From: Oceaniovalibus guishaninsula JLT2003
GTDB taxonomy: Bacteria > Pseudomonadota > Alphaproteobacteria > Rhodobacterales > Rhodobacteraceae
Direction: 5' to 3'
Length of the DNA stretch: 64,000 bases
Assembly: GCF_000299575.1 (NCBI RefSeq)
Contig: NZ_AMGO01000012.1
Span: 111,181-175,180, forward strand
The translations under genes and the position numbers were made by a program. The notes beneath the pieces were generated by a model. The model searched no databases. It had not been told where the DNA came from and saw only the letters and a program-made list of their open reading frames with translations. This document shows, in pieces, positions 18,009 to 27,205 of the stretch; position 1 is the stretch's first letter; each line of letters starts with the position of its first letter.

Positions 18009-18167
18009 ATGAGCGACCGGCGCGATCCCGATGACAGGGACAAAACCTTGCAGAAACCCGCGGGACGCGATGCGCGTCTGAAACTTGCGCTAAAGGCCAA
18101 CATGGCGCGGCGCAAGGCGCAGGCCAATGCGCGCAAGCAAAAGCCGGCCCGCGACGAGCAGCGATAG
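18009..18167 (+). CDS. Small basic protein upstream of murA (52 aa), function unknown
   Basis: A 52-residue, very basic protein starting at ATG 18009 and ending 9 bases before murA. The first third is acidic/basic mixed (SDRRDPDDRDKTLQK), the rest a Lys/Arg/Ala-rich helix-like stretch (LKLALKANMARRKAQANARK). It has no clear Shine-Dalgarno sequence (GCGCTAGGAACCGCGC lies before it). Small Lys/Arg/Ala-rich frames at this place next to murA occur in other Rhodobacterales as far as I recall, which supports a real gene. It could bind nucleic acid, but no family signature is visible. Confidence 0.6.
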   Translation: MSDRRDPDDRDKTLQKPAGRDARLKLALKANMARRKAQANARKQKPARDEQR

Positions 18168-18176
18168 GACAGGCGC

Positions 18177-19445
18177 ATGGATTCGATACTGGTCAAGGGC
18201 GGCGCCGAACTGAACGGCGTGATCCCCATTGCAGGCGCCAAGAACGCCTGTCTCACGCTGATGCCCGCGACGCTGCTGTCCGAAGCGCCGCTGACGCTGA
18301 CGAACGCGCCGCGGCTCAGCGACATCGCCACGATGACGGTGCTTCTGCAATCGCTGGGCGTCGAGGTGACGCAGTTGCAGGACGGGCAGGTGCTGGCGCT
18401 GTCGTCGCACGATCTGACGGGGCACCGGGCCGATTATGACATCGTGCGCAAGATGCGGGCGTCCATTCTGGTGCTGGGGCCGTTGCTGGCGCGGACGGGG
18501 CAGGCGGTGGTGTCGCTGCCCGGCGGCTGTGCCATCGGCGCGCGGCCGGTCGATCTGCATCTGCGCGGGCTTGAGGCGCTGGGTGCGACGCTGGATCTGC
18601 GCGACGGCTATGTGCATGCCGAAGCGCGGAACGGATTGCAGGGCGGGCATGTCGATTTCCCCATCGTATCCGTCGGCGCGACCGAGAATGTGCTGATGGC
18701 CGCGACGCTGGCCAAGGGCACGACCGTGATCGAGAACGCCGCGCGCGAGCCCGAGATCGTCGATCTGGGCCGATGCCTGCGCCGGATGGGCGCGCGGATC
18801 GAGGGCGAGGGCACGCCGACGATCACCGTCGAGGGCGTCGATGCCCTGACGGGGGCGACGCATCCGGTCGTGACCGACCGGATCGAGCTGGGCACCTATA
18901 TGCTGGCCCCCGCGATCTGCGGTGGCGAGGTCGAATGCCTTGGCGGCACGATCGCGCTGGTCAGCGCGTTCTGCGACAAGCTGGACGAGGCGGGCATCGG
19001 CGTCGAGGAAACGCCGCGCGGCCTGAAGGTCAGCCGCCGCAACGGCCGGCCGCGCGCGGTGGACGTGGCAACGGCGCCCTTTCCGGGCTTTCCCACCGAT
19101 TTGCAGGCGCAGATGATGGCGCTGCTCTGCACGGCGGACGGCACGTCGGTGCTGGAGGAGACGATCTTCGAGAACCGCTTCATGCACGCGCCGGAACTGA
19201 TGCGCATGGGGGCGAAGATCGACGTTCACGGCGGCCGGGCCACGGTCACGGGGGTCGAGCGGCTGAAGGGTGCGCCGGTCATGGCCACCGATTTGCGCGC
19301 GTCCGTGTCGCTGATCCTGGCGGGGCTGGCGGCCGAGGGCGAAACGTTGGTCAACCGGGTCTATCACCTCGACCGCGGCTACGAGAGGGTCGAGGAGAAG
19401 CTGCGCGCCGTCGGGGCGCATGTCGAACGGGTGCCCGGACGATGA
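18177..19445 (+). CDS. murA: UDP-N-acetylglucosamine 1-carboxyvinyltransferase
   Basis: Cytosolic enzyme for the first committed step of peptidoglycan synthesis, transferring enolpyruvate from PEP to UDP-GlcNAc; 422 residues, full length. It starts with the typical [20 protein letters not shown] and K22 of the AKNA motif, has the fosfomycin-sensitive active-site cysteine C118 in [16 protein letters not shown], and ends with the conserved [24 protein letters not shown] sequences precede the ATG. Downstream the DUF2948 gene overlaps its stop (ATGA). C118 as Cys rather than Asp predicts fosfomycin sensitivity of this target. Confidence 0.97.
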   Translation: MDSILVKGGAELNGVIPIAGAKNACLTLMPATLLSEAPLTLTNAPRLSDIATMTVLLQSLGVEVTQLQDGQVLALSSHDLTGHRADYDIVRKMRASILVLGPLLARTGQAVVSLPGGCAIGARPVDLHLRGLEALGATLDLRDGYVHAEARNGLQGGHVDFPIVSVGATENVLMAATLAKGTTVIENAAREPEIVDLGRCLRRMGARIEGEGTPTITVEGVDALTGATHPVVTDRIELGTYMLAPAICGGEVECLGGTIALVSAFCDKLDEAGIGVEETPRGLKVSRRNGRPRAVDVATAPFPGFPTDLQAQMMALLCTADGTSVLEETIFENRFMHAPELMRMGAKIDVHGGRATVTGVERLKGAPVMATDLRASVSLILAGLAAEGETLVNRVYHLDRGYERVEEKLRAVGAHVERVPGR

Positions 19446-19918
19446 GCGCGCCGCAGGAAGACGCCCGGTTCCGCGACGCGCGCAGCGGCCCGCTGCGGCT
19501 GCGGGCGATGGATGCCGACGATCTGCGCATTCTTTCGGCGCTGGCGCAGGATGCGGTTTTTCCGGTGTCCGAGATGTCGTGGCTGCGCGGGCAGCGGCGG
19601 TTCGGCCTGCTGCTGAACCGCGTCCGCTGGGAGGACAGGGCCGCGCTGGGCGAGGTGGAACGTGTACAATCCGTCCTCGCGTTCGAGGATGTCGGCGCCG
19701 TCCGCAGCCAGGGCATCGACCGGGCCGACCCGAATGCGGTATTGTCGCTGTTGTCGGTGACGATGGATGAGGGCGAGGACGGCGCGGGGCGCATCCTGCT
19801 GACGTTGGCGGGCGGCGGGGCCATCGCGCTCGAGGTCGAGGCGCTGGAGGCGACGCTGCGCGATGTGACCCGGCCCTATCGCGCGCCATCGGGCAAGCTG
19901 CCGCAACACCGCGACTGA
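19442..19918 (+). CDS. DUF2948 family protein
   Basis: A 158-residue cytosolic protein coupled to murA by an ATGA overlap. The core [20 protein letters not shown], then [26 protein letters not shown] and the C-terminal [23 protein letters not shown], fit the alphaproteobacterial DUF2948 family that regularly sits between murA and hisD. No catalytic motif, signal peptide or membrane segment is seen. Function unknown; conserved coupling to murA hints at a cell-wall or regulatory link but is not proof. Confidence 0.85.
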   Translation: MSAPQEDARFRDARSGPLRLRAMDADDLRILSALAQDAVFPVSEMSWLRGQRRFGLLLNRVRWEDRAALGEVERVQSVLAFEDVGAVRSQGIDRADPNAVLSLLSVTMDEGEDGAGRILLTLAGGGAIALEVEALEATLRDVTRPYRAPSGKLPQHRD

Positions 19919-19995
19919 CCGCGCGGCGGTCACAAGGACGGGGCTTGAGGACCGGCGGGGCCGGGACTAGGACGCGCAGGACAGGAAGGTTGCCC

Positions 19996-21306
19996 ATGCC
20001 CCAGATCCTCTCGACCAGCGATGCCGATTTCGAGGCGCGCTTTGCTACCCTGCTGACCCTGAAGCGCGAGGACGCGACCGAGGTCGATGACGAAGCGGCC
20101 GCGATCATCGCCGATGTGCGGACGCGGGGCGACGCGGCGCTGGTCGAGTTGACCGAACGCTTCGACCGCGTGACGCTGACGCCCGGCACGCTGGCCTTTT
20201 CCCCCGACGAGATCGAAAACCACATCGCGCAAGTTTCGTCCGAGGATCGCGAGGCGCTGAGCCTGGCCGCGGCGCGCATCCGTGCCTATCACGAGCGCCA
20301 GGTTCCGCAGGATGCAAGCTGGACCGATCCGCACGGCGCCGTGCTGGGCTGGCGCTGGGGCCCGATCGAGGCGGCGGGGCTGTATGTGCCGGGCGGCACG
20401 GCATCCTATCCGTCGTCGGTGCTGATGAACGCGATCCCTGCGCAGGTGGCGGGGGTGAAGCGGCTGGTCGTGACCGTGCCGACCCCCGACGGCATCGTCA
20501 ATCCGCTGGTCCTGCTGGCGACGCGGCTGTCGGGGGTGGATACCGTCTATCGCGTCGGCGGCGCGCAGGCCATCGCGGCGCTGGCTTACGGGACAGAGAC
20601 GATTGCAGCGGTGGACAAGATCACCGGGCCGGGCAACGCCTGGGTCGCGGCGGCCAAGCGGCGCGTCTTCGGCCGGGTGGGCATCGACATGATCGCCGGA
20701 CCGTCCGAAATTCTGGTGATCGCGGACAAGGACAACGATCCCGAATGGATCGCGCTGGATTTGCTGAGTCAGGCCGAACACGACACGGACGCGCAATCCA
20801 TCCTGATCACGACCGATGCCGGACTGGCCGCCGCCGTGGGGCAGGCGGTCGAGGAGCTGTTGCAGACGCTGGATCGGCGCGACATCGCGGCGGCAAGCTG
20901 GCGCGACAACGGGGCCATCGTCACCGTTGCCGATCTGGGCGAGGCGGCGGCGCTGGCCGATCAGATCGCGTCCGAACATCTGGAGCTTTGCGTCGCCGAC
21001 CCCGAGGCGCTGGCCGCCAATATCGCGCATGCCGGGGCGATGTTCCTCGGCAAATGGACGCCGGAGGCCATCGGGGATTATGTCGGCGGTCCGAACCATG
21101 TGCTGCCGACCGCCCGGTCGGCACGGTTTTCGTCGGGACTGTCGGTGCTGGATTTCATGAAGCGCACGACGATGGCGCGCATGACGCCCGCCGCGCTGGC
21201 GGCCATCGGTTTTGCCGCCGAGCGGCTGGCGATGTCGGAAGGGTTGCAGGCCCACGGCCAAAGCGTGACGGCCCGCCTGTCGCGCCTGAACGGGCCGCGG
21301 CGATGA
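19996..21306 (+). CDS. hisD: Histidinol dehydrogenase
   Basis: Zinc- and NAD-dependent enzyme for the last two steps of histidine synthesis (histidinol to histidine), 436 residues. Family blocks include PGGTASYPSSVLMNAIPAQV, VYRVGGAQAIAALAYGTETI, DKITGPGNAWVAAAKR and DMIAGPSEILVIAD; zinc ligands are expected at Gln and His of LLSQAEHDTDAQS and at the His of the C-terminal region, with the catalytic His in the GGPNHVLPT block. The frame is open upstream to 19945, but ATG 19996 after AGGAAGG gives the standard start PQILSTSDADFE. It stands apart from other his genes and overlaps the UPF0262 gene. Confidence 0.96.
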   Translation: MPQILSTSDADFEARFATLLTLKREDATEVDDEAAAIIADVRTRGDAALVELTERFDRVTLTPGTLAFSPDEIENHIAQVSSEDREALSLAAARIRAYHERQVPQDASWTDPHGAVLGWRWGPIEAAGLYVPGGTASYPSSVLMNAIPAQVAGVKRLVVTVPTPDGIVNPLVLLATRLSGVDTVYRVGGAQAIAALAYGTETIAAVDKITGPGNAWVAAAKRRVFGRVGIDMIAGPSEILVIADKDNDPEWIALDLLSQAEHDTDAQSILITTDAGLAAAVGQAVEELLQTLDRRDIAAASWRDNGAIVTVADLGEAAALADQIASEHLELCVADPEALAANIAHAGAMFLGKWTPEAIGDYVGGPNHVLPTARSARFSSGLSVLDFMKRTTMARMTPAALAAIGFAAERLAMSEGLQAHGQSVTARLSRLNGPRR

Positions 21307-21791
21307 CCGCCGATATCAGCGAAATCCGGCTGGACGAAAGCGCGCGGCCCGAGGCGACCAGCCGCGAGGCGCAGGAAGCCGGGGTCGCGATCTTCGATCT
21401 GACCGAGGAGTCGCATCTGGCGGTGCCGGGCGGTCCCGCCGGGCCCTATGCGATGACGGTCGGGCGCGACGATGCCGGGGTGCGCTTCGTGCTGGCGACC
21501 GCGGGCGGTGCCACGGCCGCGGCCTTCATGCTGCCTGCGGCCGCACTAGCCCAGCCCGCCAAGGATTATGCGGATATCTGCGCCAGCTATGTTGCGGCGG
21601 TCAAATCCCTGCCGCCCGCCCGGATCGAGGCGCTGGATGCCGCCCGGCGCGACATCCACACGGCCGGGGCGCAGCGAGTGCTGGAACTGCTCGATGCCAG
21701 CGTGACGACCGATCTGGCAACGGCGCGGCGGCTTTTCACGCTTTTCTGCGCGATCCACGCCGCCGACATCCCGGCAGCCCGTGCTTCTTGA
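21303..21791 (+). CDS. UPF0262 family protein
   Basis: A 162-residue cytosolic protein coupled to hisD by ATGA. The start ISEIRLDESARPEATSREAQ followed by AVAIFDL-like strand VAIFDLTEESHLAVPG and the helical C-terminus DIHTAGAQRVLELLDASVTTDLATARRLFTL... pattern (seen here as two adjacent blocks) identify UPF0262, an uncharacterised alphaproteobacterial family found next to hisD. No catalytic residues can be proposed. The TGA stop overlaps a TTGACT sequence (21788-21793) that may be the -35 box for infA. Confidence 0.83.
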   Translation: MTADISEIRLDESARPEATSREAQEAGVAIFDLTEESHLAVPGGPAGPYAMTVGRDDAGVRFVLATAGGATAAAFMLPAAALAQPAKDYADICASYVAAVKSLPPARIEALDAARRDIHTAGAQRVLELLDASVTTDLATARRLFTLFCAIHAADIPAARAS

Positions 21792-21861
21792 CTTGAAAAG
21801 CCGCGCGATCCGCACCATTTAAGGCCACGCCCGCAGGACGGGCTGCATTATTGGAGCGACC

Positions 21862-22080
21862 ATGGCCAAGGAAGAACTGCTCGAATTTCCGGGTGTCGTC
21901 AAGGAACTGCTGCCGAACGCGACATTCAGGGTCGAGCTGGAAAACGGCCATGAAATCATCGCGCATACGGCCGGCAAGATGCGCAAGAACCGCATCCGGG
22001 TGCTGGCCGGCGACAAGGTGCAGGTCGAGATGACCCCCTACGATCTGACCAAGGGCCGGATCAACTATCGCTTCAAGTAA
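21862..22080 (+). CDS. infA: Translation initiation factor IF-1
   Basis: IF-1, 72 residues, a single S1-like OB-fold that binds the 30S A site. The sequence follows the canonical pattern: [56 protein letters not shown], and the C-terminal [12 protein letters not shown]. It has its own 70-base upstream gap; TTGACT at 21788 may serve as -35, though no good -10 follows at 17 bases. GGAGCGACC precedes the ATG. maf begins 4 bases after its stop, so the genes downstream are probably read through. Confidence 0.98.
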   Translation: MAKEELLEFPGVVKELLPNATFRVELENGHEIIAHTAGKMRKNRIRVLAGDKVQVEMTPYDLTKGRINYRFK

Positions 22081-22084
22081 GGCG

Positions 22085-22648
22085 ATGCGCCTGATCCTCG
22101 GATCCGGCTCGCCACGGCGGCTGGAGCTTCTGGCGCAGCTTGGGCTGGTGCCGGATGCCATCCGTCCGCCCAATATCGACGAGACCCCCTTTCCGCGTGA
22201 ATTGCCGCGGCCCTATTGCCTGCGTATGGCGCAGACAAAGGCTGACGCGCTGGAACCGGCAGCGGACGAAATTGTGCTTTGCGCCGATACCACGGTCGCG
22301 CTGGGCCGTCGCATCCTGGGCAAGCCCGCCGATGCGGACGAAGCGGGTGCCTTTCTGCGCCGCCTCTCGGGACGGCGCCATACGGTCGTCACGGCCATCG
22401 CAATCCGCAATTCCGACCGCACCTGGACGCGCGCCGTCGTCAGTGCCGTGAAGTTCAAGCGGCTGAGCGAGGACGAGCTGCGCGACTATCTGGCAACCGG
22501 CGACTGGCGTGGCAAGGCCGGGGGATATGCCATTCAGGGACCGGCGGCGGCGTTCATCCCGTGGATGCAGGGCAGCCATTCGGCCATTGTCGGTCTGCCG
22601 CTGTTCGAGACGGCGCAGTTGCTGCGCGCGGCCGGATATGCCGCGTGA
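22085..22648 (+). CDS. maf: Maf-like nucleoside triphosphate pyrophosphatase
   Basis: Cytosolic pyrophosphatase of 187 residues that removes non-canonical or modified nucleotides and is linked to septum formation control. Maf landmarks are [55 protein letters not shown] and [20 protein letters not shown]. It starts 4 bases after infA and ends with a GTGA overlap into the RNase E/G gene, forming an infA-maf-rng-yacG unit. The residues at ADTTVALG and the GYAIQG loop fit the YhdE/YceF-type split poorly by eye, so dTTP versus m7GTP preference is left open. Confidence 0.93.
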   Translation: MRLILGSGSPRRLELLAQLGLVPDAIRPPNIDETPFPRELPRPYCLRMAQTKADALEPAADEIVLCADTTVALGRRILGKPADADEAGAFLRRLSGRRHTVVTAIAIRNSDRTWTRAVVSAVKFKRLSEDELRDYLATGDWRGKAGGYAIQGPAAAFIPWMQGSHSAIVGLPLFETAQLLRAAGYAA

Positions 22649-23679
22649 AGGGGCGCGTCGTGCATCTGGACCGGATCGGCGACCGGCTGGCCGCGGCGCT
22701 GGTGCTGGACGGGCAGCTTGACGATCTGCTGATCGAGGGGCCTGAAAACTGCCCCGTTCCGGGGGCGATCTATCGCGGCATCGTGGACCGGCCGATGAAG
22801 GGGCAGGGCGGCGTGACGCTGCGCCTGCCCGAGGGCCGGGGATGGCTGCGGCAGGCCAAGGGAATGCGGCAAGGCGAGGCCGTGATCGTTCAAGTCACGG
22901 GATATGCCGACGACGGCAAGGCCGTCCCCGTCACCGACCGCATCCTGTTCAAGTCGCGCCATGTCATCGTGACGCCGGGCGCGCCGGGCTATAACGTCTC
23001 GCGGCGCATCAAGGACGACGAACGGCGCGAGGCGCTGCTGGAGCTGGCGCATGACGTGGCCGGCCCGCCCGAGGGGCGGGGCCTGATCCTGCGATCCTCG
23101 GCCAATCACGCCCCGGACGACGAGGTGGCGGACGACATCGCGACGATGCTGGAGGCCGCGCGGCGCGTATTGGCGGACAGCGGCGACGAAGCCGAGTTGC
23201 TGATGGAAGGGCCGGATCCGCATCTTCTGGCATGGCGCGACTGGGACGACCCCGATGCGGTGCGGACCGAGCCGGGAAATTTCGCGCGCGACGGCATCGA
23301 CGCCATGATCGACGCCCTGCGCCGTCCGCGTGTCGATCTGGGCGCGGCGTGGATCAGCATCGAGCCGACGTGCGCCATGATCGCGGTGGATGTGAACACC
23401 GGCGGCGACACGTCGCTGGCGGCGGGGTTGAAGGCCAACATCGCCGCCGCCCGCGCGCTACCCGCGCAAATGCGGTGCAGGGGCTTGGGCGGGCAGATCA
23501 CGGTGGATTTCGCCCCGCAACCGAAGAAGGATCGCCGCGTTCTGGAACAGATCCTGCGCGCGGCCTTCAAGGCCGATCCGGTGGATACGGTTCTGGCCGG
23601 CTGGACGCCGCTGGGGTGTTTCGAATTGCAGCGCAAGCGCGACCGGCTGCCGCTGTCGCGCCTGCTGGCGGAGGTCTGA
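22645..23679 (+). CDS. Ribonuclease E/G family protein (short form)
   Basis: A 344-residue RNase E/G-like protein starting with GTG overlapping maf. An S1-like N-terminal part (about residues 20-85) leads into the catalytic DNase I-like region with [19 protein letters not shown] (metal-binding Asp) and [18 protein letters not shown] (second Asp). Compared with RNase G of about 490 residues it ends shortly after the catalytic domain and lacks the zinc-link CPxCxG motif and small domain that hold the tetramer together. This short form next to maf and yacG appears to be a separate branch. Likely an endoribonuclease, but quaternary structure must differ. Confidence 0.85.
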   Translation: MKGRVVHLDRIGDRLAAALVLDGQLDDLLIEGPENCPVPGAIYRGIVDRPMKGQGGVTLRLPEGRGWLRQAKGMRQGEAVIVQVTGYADDGKAVPVTDRILFKSRHVIVTPGAPGYNVSRRIKDDERREALLELAHDVAGPPEGRGLILRSSANHAPDDEVADDIATMLEAARRVLADSGDEAELLMEGPDPHLLAWRDWDDPDAVRTEPGNFARDGIDAMIDALRRPRVDLGAAWISIEPTCAMIAVDVNTGGDTSLAAGLKANIAAARALPAQMRCRGLGGQITVDFAPQPKKDRRVLEQILRAAFKADPVDTVLAGWTPLGCFELQRKRDRLPLSRLLAEV

Positions 23680-23680
23680 G

Positions 23681-23851
23681 ATGGCGTGCCCCATCTGCGG
23701 GCGGGAAACCGACCCGAAATACCGCCCGTTCTGTTCGCGGCGTTGCGCGGATGTCGATCTTGGCAGGTGGCTGACCGGGGCCTATGCGCTGCCGGTCGAG
23801 GACGACCCCGAGGACGAGGATCGCGGACCGGACGAGGCGCCGCGTTCGTGA
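23681..23851 (+). CDS. yacG: DNA gyrase inhibitor YacG family zinc protein
   Basis: A 56-residue zinc-finger protein. Four cysteines form C3-x2-C6 and C18-x3-C22 in ACPICGRETDPKYRPFCSRR and the following CADVDLGRWL, the exact YacG pattern; the C-terminal half is acidic (EDDPEDEDRGPDE). E. coli YacG binds GyrB and inhibits gyrase; the same role is assumed here by homology. It starts one base after the RNase gene stop and ends the cluster before tRNA-Phe. Confidence 0.93.
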   Translation: MACPICGRETDPKYRPFCSRRCADVDLGRWLTGAYALPVEDDPEDEDRGPDEAPRS

Positions 23852-23872
23852 CGATTTTCCGCCCGCCCCCTC

Positions 23873-23901
23873 TGGACTTGGGACGGGCCAGCGTCTAGGA
23901 G
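23873..23901 (+). promoter_or_regulatory. Weak candidate promoter for tRNA-Phe
   Basis: TGGACT (23873-23878) and TAGGAG (23896-23901) are 17 bases apart, ending 35 bases before the mature tRNA. Box matches are modest. If real, the transcript begins with the hairpin at 23914-23930. Confidence 0.3.
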
Positions 23902-23913
23902 GGCGCGACCCCG

Positions 23914-23930
23914 AAAGGCCACGGCCTTTT
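23914..23930 (+). terminator. Hairpin between yacG and tRNA-Phe (possible terminator)
   Basis: AAAGGC, loop CACG (inside CACGGCC), GCCTTTT forms a six- to seven-base stem ending in four T residues, 62 bases after the yacG stop and 6 bases before the tRNA. It could terminate the infA-yacG transcript or lie in the tRNA leader for processing. Confidence 0.45.
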
Positions 23931-23936
23931 GCCCGT

Positions 23937-24011
23937 GCCCGGGTAGCTCAGGGGTAGAGCACGGCATTGAAAATGCTGGTGTCGGTGGTTCAAATCCGCC
24001 CCCGGGCACCA
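23937..24011 (+). tRNA. tRNA-Phe (anticodon GAA)
   Basis: Acceptor GCCCGGG pairs with CCCGGGC; D-arm TAGCTCAGGGGTAGAGC; anticodon stem CGGCA/TGCTG (one G-T pair) encloses loop TTGAAAA with anticodon GAA; T-arm GGTGG-TTCAAAT-CCGCC. Discriminator A and encoded CCA end at 24011. Length 75 with CCA. Confidence 0.97.
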
Positions 24012-24032
24012 TTAACCCGTTGAAACTGCAGA

Positions 24033-25373
24033 TCATCCGCCCCGCGCATCCGTCCGCATCGCCTCCAGCAGGCGCAGCGAGGCATAGCCGTCGGGGACCA
24101 GGCCCTGCCGCCGCTGAAAGCCGCGGATCGCCTCGATGGTCAGTGGTCCGATACGGCCGTCGATCTTTTGCGTATCGAAGCCCGTCGCGGTCAGCCGCGA
24201 TTGTAGCTCCTCGCGCTCGGCCCTTGTCAGGGCGCGGTCGCCGCGCGGCCAGGCGCCCCGGATCGGCCTCACGCCCTTCAGCCGGTCGGCGAGATGCCCC
24301 ACGCCGATGACATAGGCGTCGGCGGTGTTATAGCGTTCGATCACCGCGAAGTTGTTGAAAACAAGGAATGCCGCGCCGTCCGCGCCCGCCGGCAGCAGAA
24401 CCGAGGCCGGGCCGTGATCGGGCACCGCGCCGTCGATCCCCGTCACCCCGAACCTTGCCCATTCGGAGGGCAGGCGGGTGACGGTGCGTTGCGCCTGAGC
24501 GTAATCGAAGTTCGAGGGCACGCGCACCTCGACGCCCCAGGGCTGGCCCTTCTGCCAGCCGAAGCGGGAAAGATAGGCGGCGGTCGAGGCGAGCGCGTCG
24601 GTCGGATCGTCGCCCCAGATGTGCCGCCGGCCGTCGCCGTCGAAATCGACGGCGTAATCGAGGTAAGAACTCGGTATGAATTGCGTATGACCCATGGCCC
24701 CCGCCCACGAGCCTGTCATGTGCCGCGCGTCGGTGTCGCCAGCCTGGAGGATCCGCAGCGCGGCGATCAACTGTTCCTCGAAGAACGCGCCGCGTCTGCC
24801 GTCGAAGGCCAGCGTCGCCAGACTGCGAACGATGTCGGATTTGCCCTTGAAGGTGCCATAGGCCGATTCCAGCCCCCAGACGGCGGCGACGATTTCCTTC
24901 TCGACGCCATAGCGCGCCTCGATCGCGTCGAAGGTCGCCGCGTGGCGGGCCAGTGCGGCGCGGCCGTTGGCGATGCGCGTGTCGCTGGCGGCGCTGTCGA
25001 GATACTCCCAGATCGTCTTGGTGAATTCGGACTGGTTGGAATCGCGGCGGATTACCTCGGGGTCGTAGGTCACGCCGTCGAAGGCGCGGTCGATGACGGT
25101 GCGGGATATGCCATGGGCCAGCGCCCGGTCGCGGAAACCGCGCGTCCAGGCCCGGAACGCCGTGTCCTTGGCCGGATCGAGCGAGGGGGCGTCGCCCTGC
25201 GCCGCCGCGCGCGGCCGGGGCCGCATCGCGCGCACGCGGTCCAGAAACGCGCCCGCCGCATCGGGATCGGCCAGTGCCAGACGGGGCGAGGGGCGCGGGG
25301 CCGATTCGGGCGGGGCGGCCTGGGCCGTTGCGGCGACAAGCGACAGCGCGAGTGCGAGGATCGTTGGGTTCAT
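24033..25373 (-). CDS. Lytic murein transglycosylase, MltB family, with peptidoglycan-binding domain
   Basis: Exported cell-wall enzyme of 446 residues that cleaves the MurNAc-GlcNAc bond with anhydro-ring formation. A signal peptide ends at AQA (about residue 19). The MltB catalytic domain follows a Pro/Arg-rich linker: the acid/base is E169 in AAVWGLESAYGTFKGKSDIV, with MGHTQFIPSSYLDYAVDFDG and ASTAAYLSRFGWQKGQPWGV as further signatures. The C-terminus (about 385-446) is a PG_binding_1 repeat, RLTATGFDTQKIDGRIGPLT. No lipobox cysteine is seen, so it is soluble periplasmic. It runs towards tRNA-Phe and diverges from creA. Confidence 0.92.
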   Translation of the reverse strand: MNPTILALALSLVAATAQAAPPESAPRPSPRLALADPDAAGAFLDRVRAMRPRPRAAAQGDAPSLDPAKDTAFRAWTRGFRDRALAHGISRTVIDRAFDGVTYDPEVIRRDSNQSEFTKTIWEYLDSAASDTRIANGRAALARHAATFDAIEARYGVEKEIVAAVWGLESAYGTFKGKSDIVRSLATLAFDGRRGAFFEEQLIAALRILQAGDTDARHMTGSWAGAMGHTQFIPSSYLDYAVDFDGDGRRHIWGDDPTDALASTAAYLSRFGWQKGQPWGVEVRVPSNFDYAQAQRTVTRLPSEWARFGVTGIDGAVPDHGPASVLLPAGADGAAFLVFNNFAVIERYNTADAYVIGVGHLADRLKGVRPIRGAWPRGDRALTRAEREELQSRLTATGFDTQKIDGRIGPLTIEAIRGFQRRQGLVPDGYASLRLLEAMRTDARGG

Positions 25374-25504
25374 GGGCCTGCCTTCGTCATGTTATCCGAC
25401 GTTGCGATCAGGCTAGCGGCAAGCGGCGCGCCGCGAAACCGCCTTGTCGCCGGGGGCGCGATGCGAAAGACAGTGTTGCACCGCGTCCGCTGAAGGAGAG
25501 ACCG

Positions 25505-25960
25505 ATGATCGCCCGTTTCGCCCTTGCCGCCGCCCTTGCCCTGGCCACACCGCTTGCCGCCGAGGAAGTCGGCAAGGTCGGCGTCGACTGGGTCGGCAAC
25601 GATATCGTCATCGAGGCCATCGCCGACCCCGAGGTGCAGGGCGTGACCTGCCACATCGCCTATTTCGACCGGTCGCTGATCGACCGGGTCAGCAACGGCA
25701 ACTGGTTCGAGGATCCGTCGAACGCATCCATCGCCTGCCGCCAGACCGGCCCCATCGTGCTGGGCGACATCGCGCGCGGCGAGGATGGCGAGGACGTGTT
25801 CAGCGAAAGGCGGTCCATCGTGCTGAAATCGCTGCGGATCAAGCGGATCTACGACGAAGCGAACCGCACGCTGATCTATCTGGCCCACGCGAACGAACTG
25901 ACGAACGGGTCGGCGAAGATGGCGATCTCGACCGTGCCGCTTTATCAGCCCGGCGAATGA
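25505..25960 (+). CDS. creA: CreA family protein
   Basis: A 151-residue exported protein of the CreA family. The signal peptide is short (residues 1-20, cleavage near LAAEE); the mature part has VGKVGVDWVGNDIVIEAI, then DPEVQGVTCHIAYFDR, with cysteines in VTCHI and IACRQ that may form the family's disulfide, and VFSERRSIVLKSLRIKRIYD. The frame is open upstream, but the ATG at 25505 follows GAAGGAGAG. CreA is broadly conserved in proteobacteria, but its function is unknown; the E. coli gene is next to creBCD, which are absent here. Confidence 0.92.
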   Translation: MIARFALAAALALATPLAAEEVGKVGVDWVGNDIVIEAIADPEVQGVTCHIAYFDRSLIDRVSNGNWFEDPSNASIACRQTGPIVLGDIARGEDGEDVFSERRSIVLKSLRIKRIYDEANRTLIYLAHANELTNGSAKMAISTVPLYQPGE

Positions 25961-26023
25961 CCGCGCACCCTTAACGGCCTCGCCGGGCCGCGCTAGGGTG
26001 GGTCGTTCATGCAGGGGAATACC

Positions 26024-27193
26024 ATGACCGACATCGTGATTCTGGGCGGTGCGCGCACCGCCATCGGCACTTTCGGCGGATCGCTGGCCGGAACGCCGCC
26101 CATCGACCTGGGCGCCACCGTAGCGAAGGCGGCCATCGACCGCGCGGGGATCGAGCCCGGCCGCATCGGCACCGTCACCTTCGGGCACGTCATCAACACC
26201 GAACCGCGCGACATGTATCTGTCCCGCGTCGCGGCGATGGACGCGGGCGTGCCCGACACCGTGCCGGCGATGAACGTCAACCGGCTGTGCGGATCGGGCG
26301 CGCAGGCCATCGTGTCGGTCGTGCAGTCGCTGCAACTGAACGATGCCGAATTCGGTCTGGCGGGCGGCGCCGAGAACATGAGCCGGTCGCCCTATATCCT
26401 GCCCGCCGCCCGCTGGGGGCAGAAGATGGGCGATGCCGGCAGCCAGGACATGATGCTGGGCGCGCTGACCTGCCCGTTCGGCACCGGCCATATGGGCGTC
26501 ACCGCCGAGAACGTGGCCGGCGAGCATGACATCAGCCGGGCCGATCAGGACGCCTTTGCGCTGGAAAGCCAGCAGCGGGCGGCGCGCGCCATTGCCGAGG
26601 GGCGGTTTCGCGACCAGATCGTGCCGGTCGTGTTGAAGACCCGCGCGGGCGAATCGCATTTCGACACGGACGAGCATCCCAAGGCCACCGACCTCGACAA
26701 GCTGGGCGGTCTGCGCCCCGCGTTCAGCAAGGACGGCAGCGTCACCGCCGGCAATGCCAGCGGTCTGAACGACGGGGCGGCGGCGCTGGTGCTGGCCCGC
26801 GCCGATGCGGCGGGCGATCTGAAGCCGCGGTTCAAGGTGCTGGGTTACGCGCTGGCCGGGGTGCGGCCCGAGGTGATGGGCATCGGTCCCGTCCCGGCGG
26901 TCGAGGCGCTGATGAAGCGGACCGGGCTGAGCGTCGGCGATTTCGACGTGATCGAGTCGAACGAGGCGTTCGCGGCGCAGGCGCTTGCCGTCAGCCGTGC
27001 GCTGGGCTTCGACGCCGACAAGGTGAACCCCAATGGCGGCGCCATCGCGCTGGGTCATCCGGTAGGGGCAACGGGCGCGATCCTGACCGTCAAGGCGATG
27101 GCCGAGCTGGACCGCATCGGCGGGGGAACGGCGCTGATCACCATGTGCATCGGCGGCGGGCAGGGCATCGCGCTGGCGATCCGGTCGATCTGA
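26024..27193 (+). CDS. Acetyl-CoA acetyltransferase (thiolase)
   Basis: Thiolase of 389 residues. The nucleophile is C89 in [10 protein letters not shown], the second catalytic His is H345 in [17 protein letters not shown], and C375 lies in the final TMCIGGGQG motif, the complete active site. An in-frame ATG 15 bases upstream exists, but ATG 26024 has AGGGGA at the right distance and gives the usual [14 protein letters not shown] start. The style is that of biosynthetic acetoacetyl-CoA-forming thiolases used in polyhydroxybutyrate or ethylmalonyl-CoA routes, but no phaB/phaC neighbour is present, so the pathway is open. Convergent with pbpC, 12 bases apart. Confidence 0.92.
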   Translation: MTDIVILGGARTAIGTFGGSLAGTPPIDLGATVAKAAIDRAGIEPGRIGTVTFGHVINTEPRDMYLSRVAAMDAGVPDTVPAMNVNRLCGSGAQAIVSVVQSLQLNDAEFGLAGGAENMSRSPYILPAARWGQKMGDAGSQDMMLGALTCPFGTGHMGVTAENVAGEHDISRADQDAFALESQQRAARAIAEGRFRDQIVPVVLKTRAGESHFDTDEHPKATDLDKLGGLRPAFSKDGSVTAGNASGLNDGAAALVLARADAAGDLKPRFKVLGYALAGVRPEVMGIGPVPAVEALMKRTGLSVGDFDVIESNEAFAAQALAVSRALGFDADKVNPNGGAIALGHPVGATGAILTVKAMAELDRIGGGTALITMCIGGGQGIALAIRSI

Positions 27194-27205
27194 CGCGTCG
27201 GCCTT

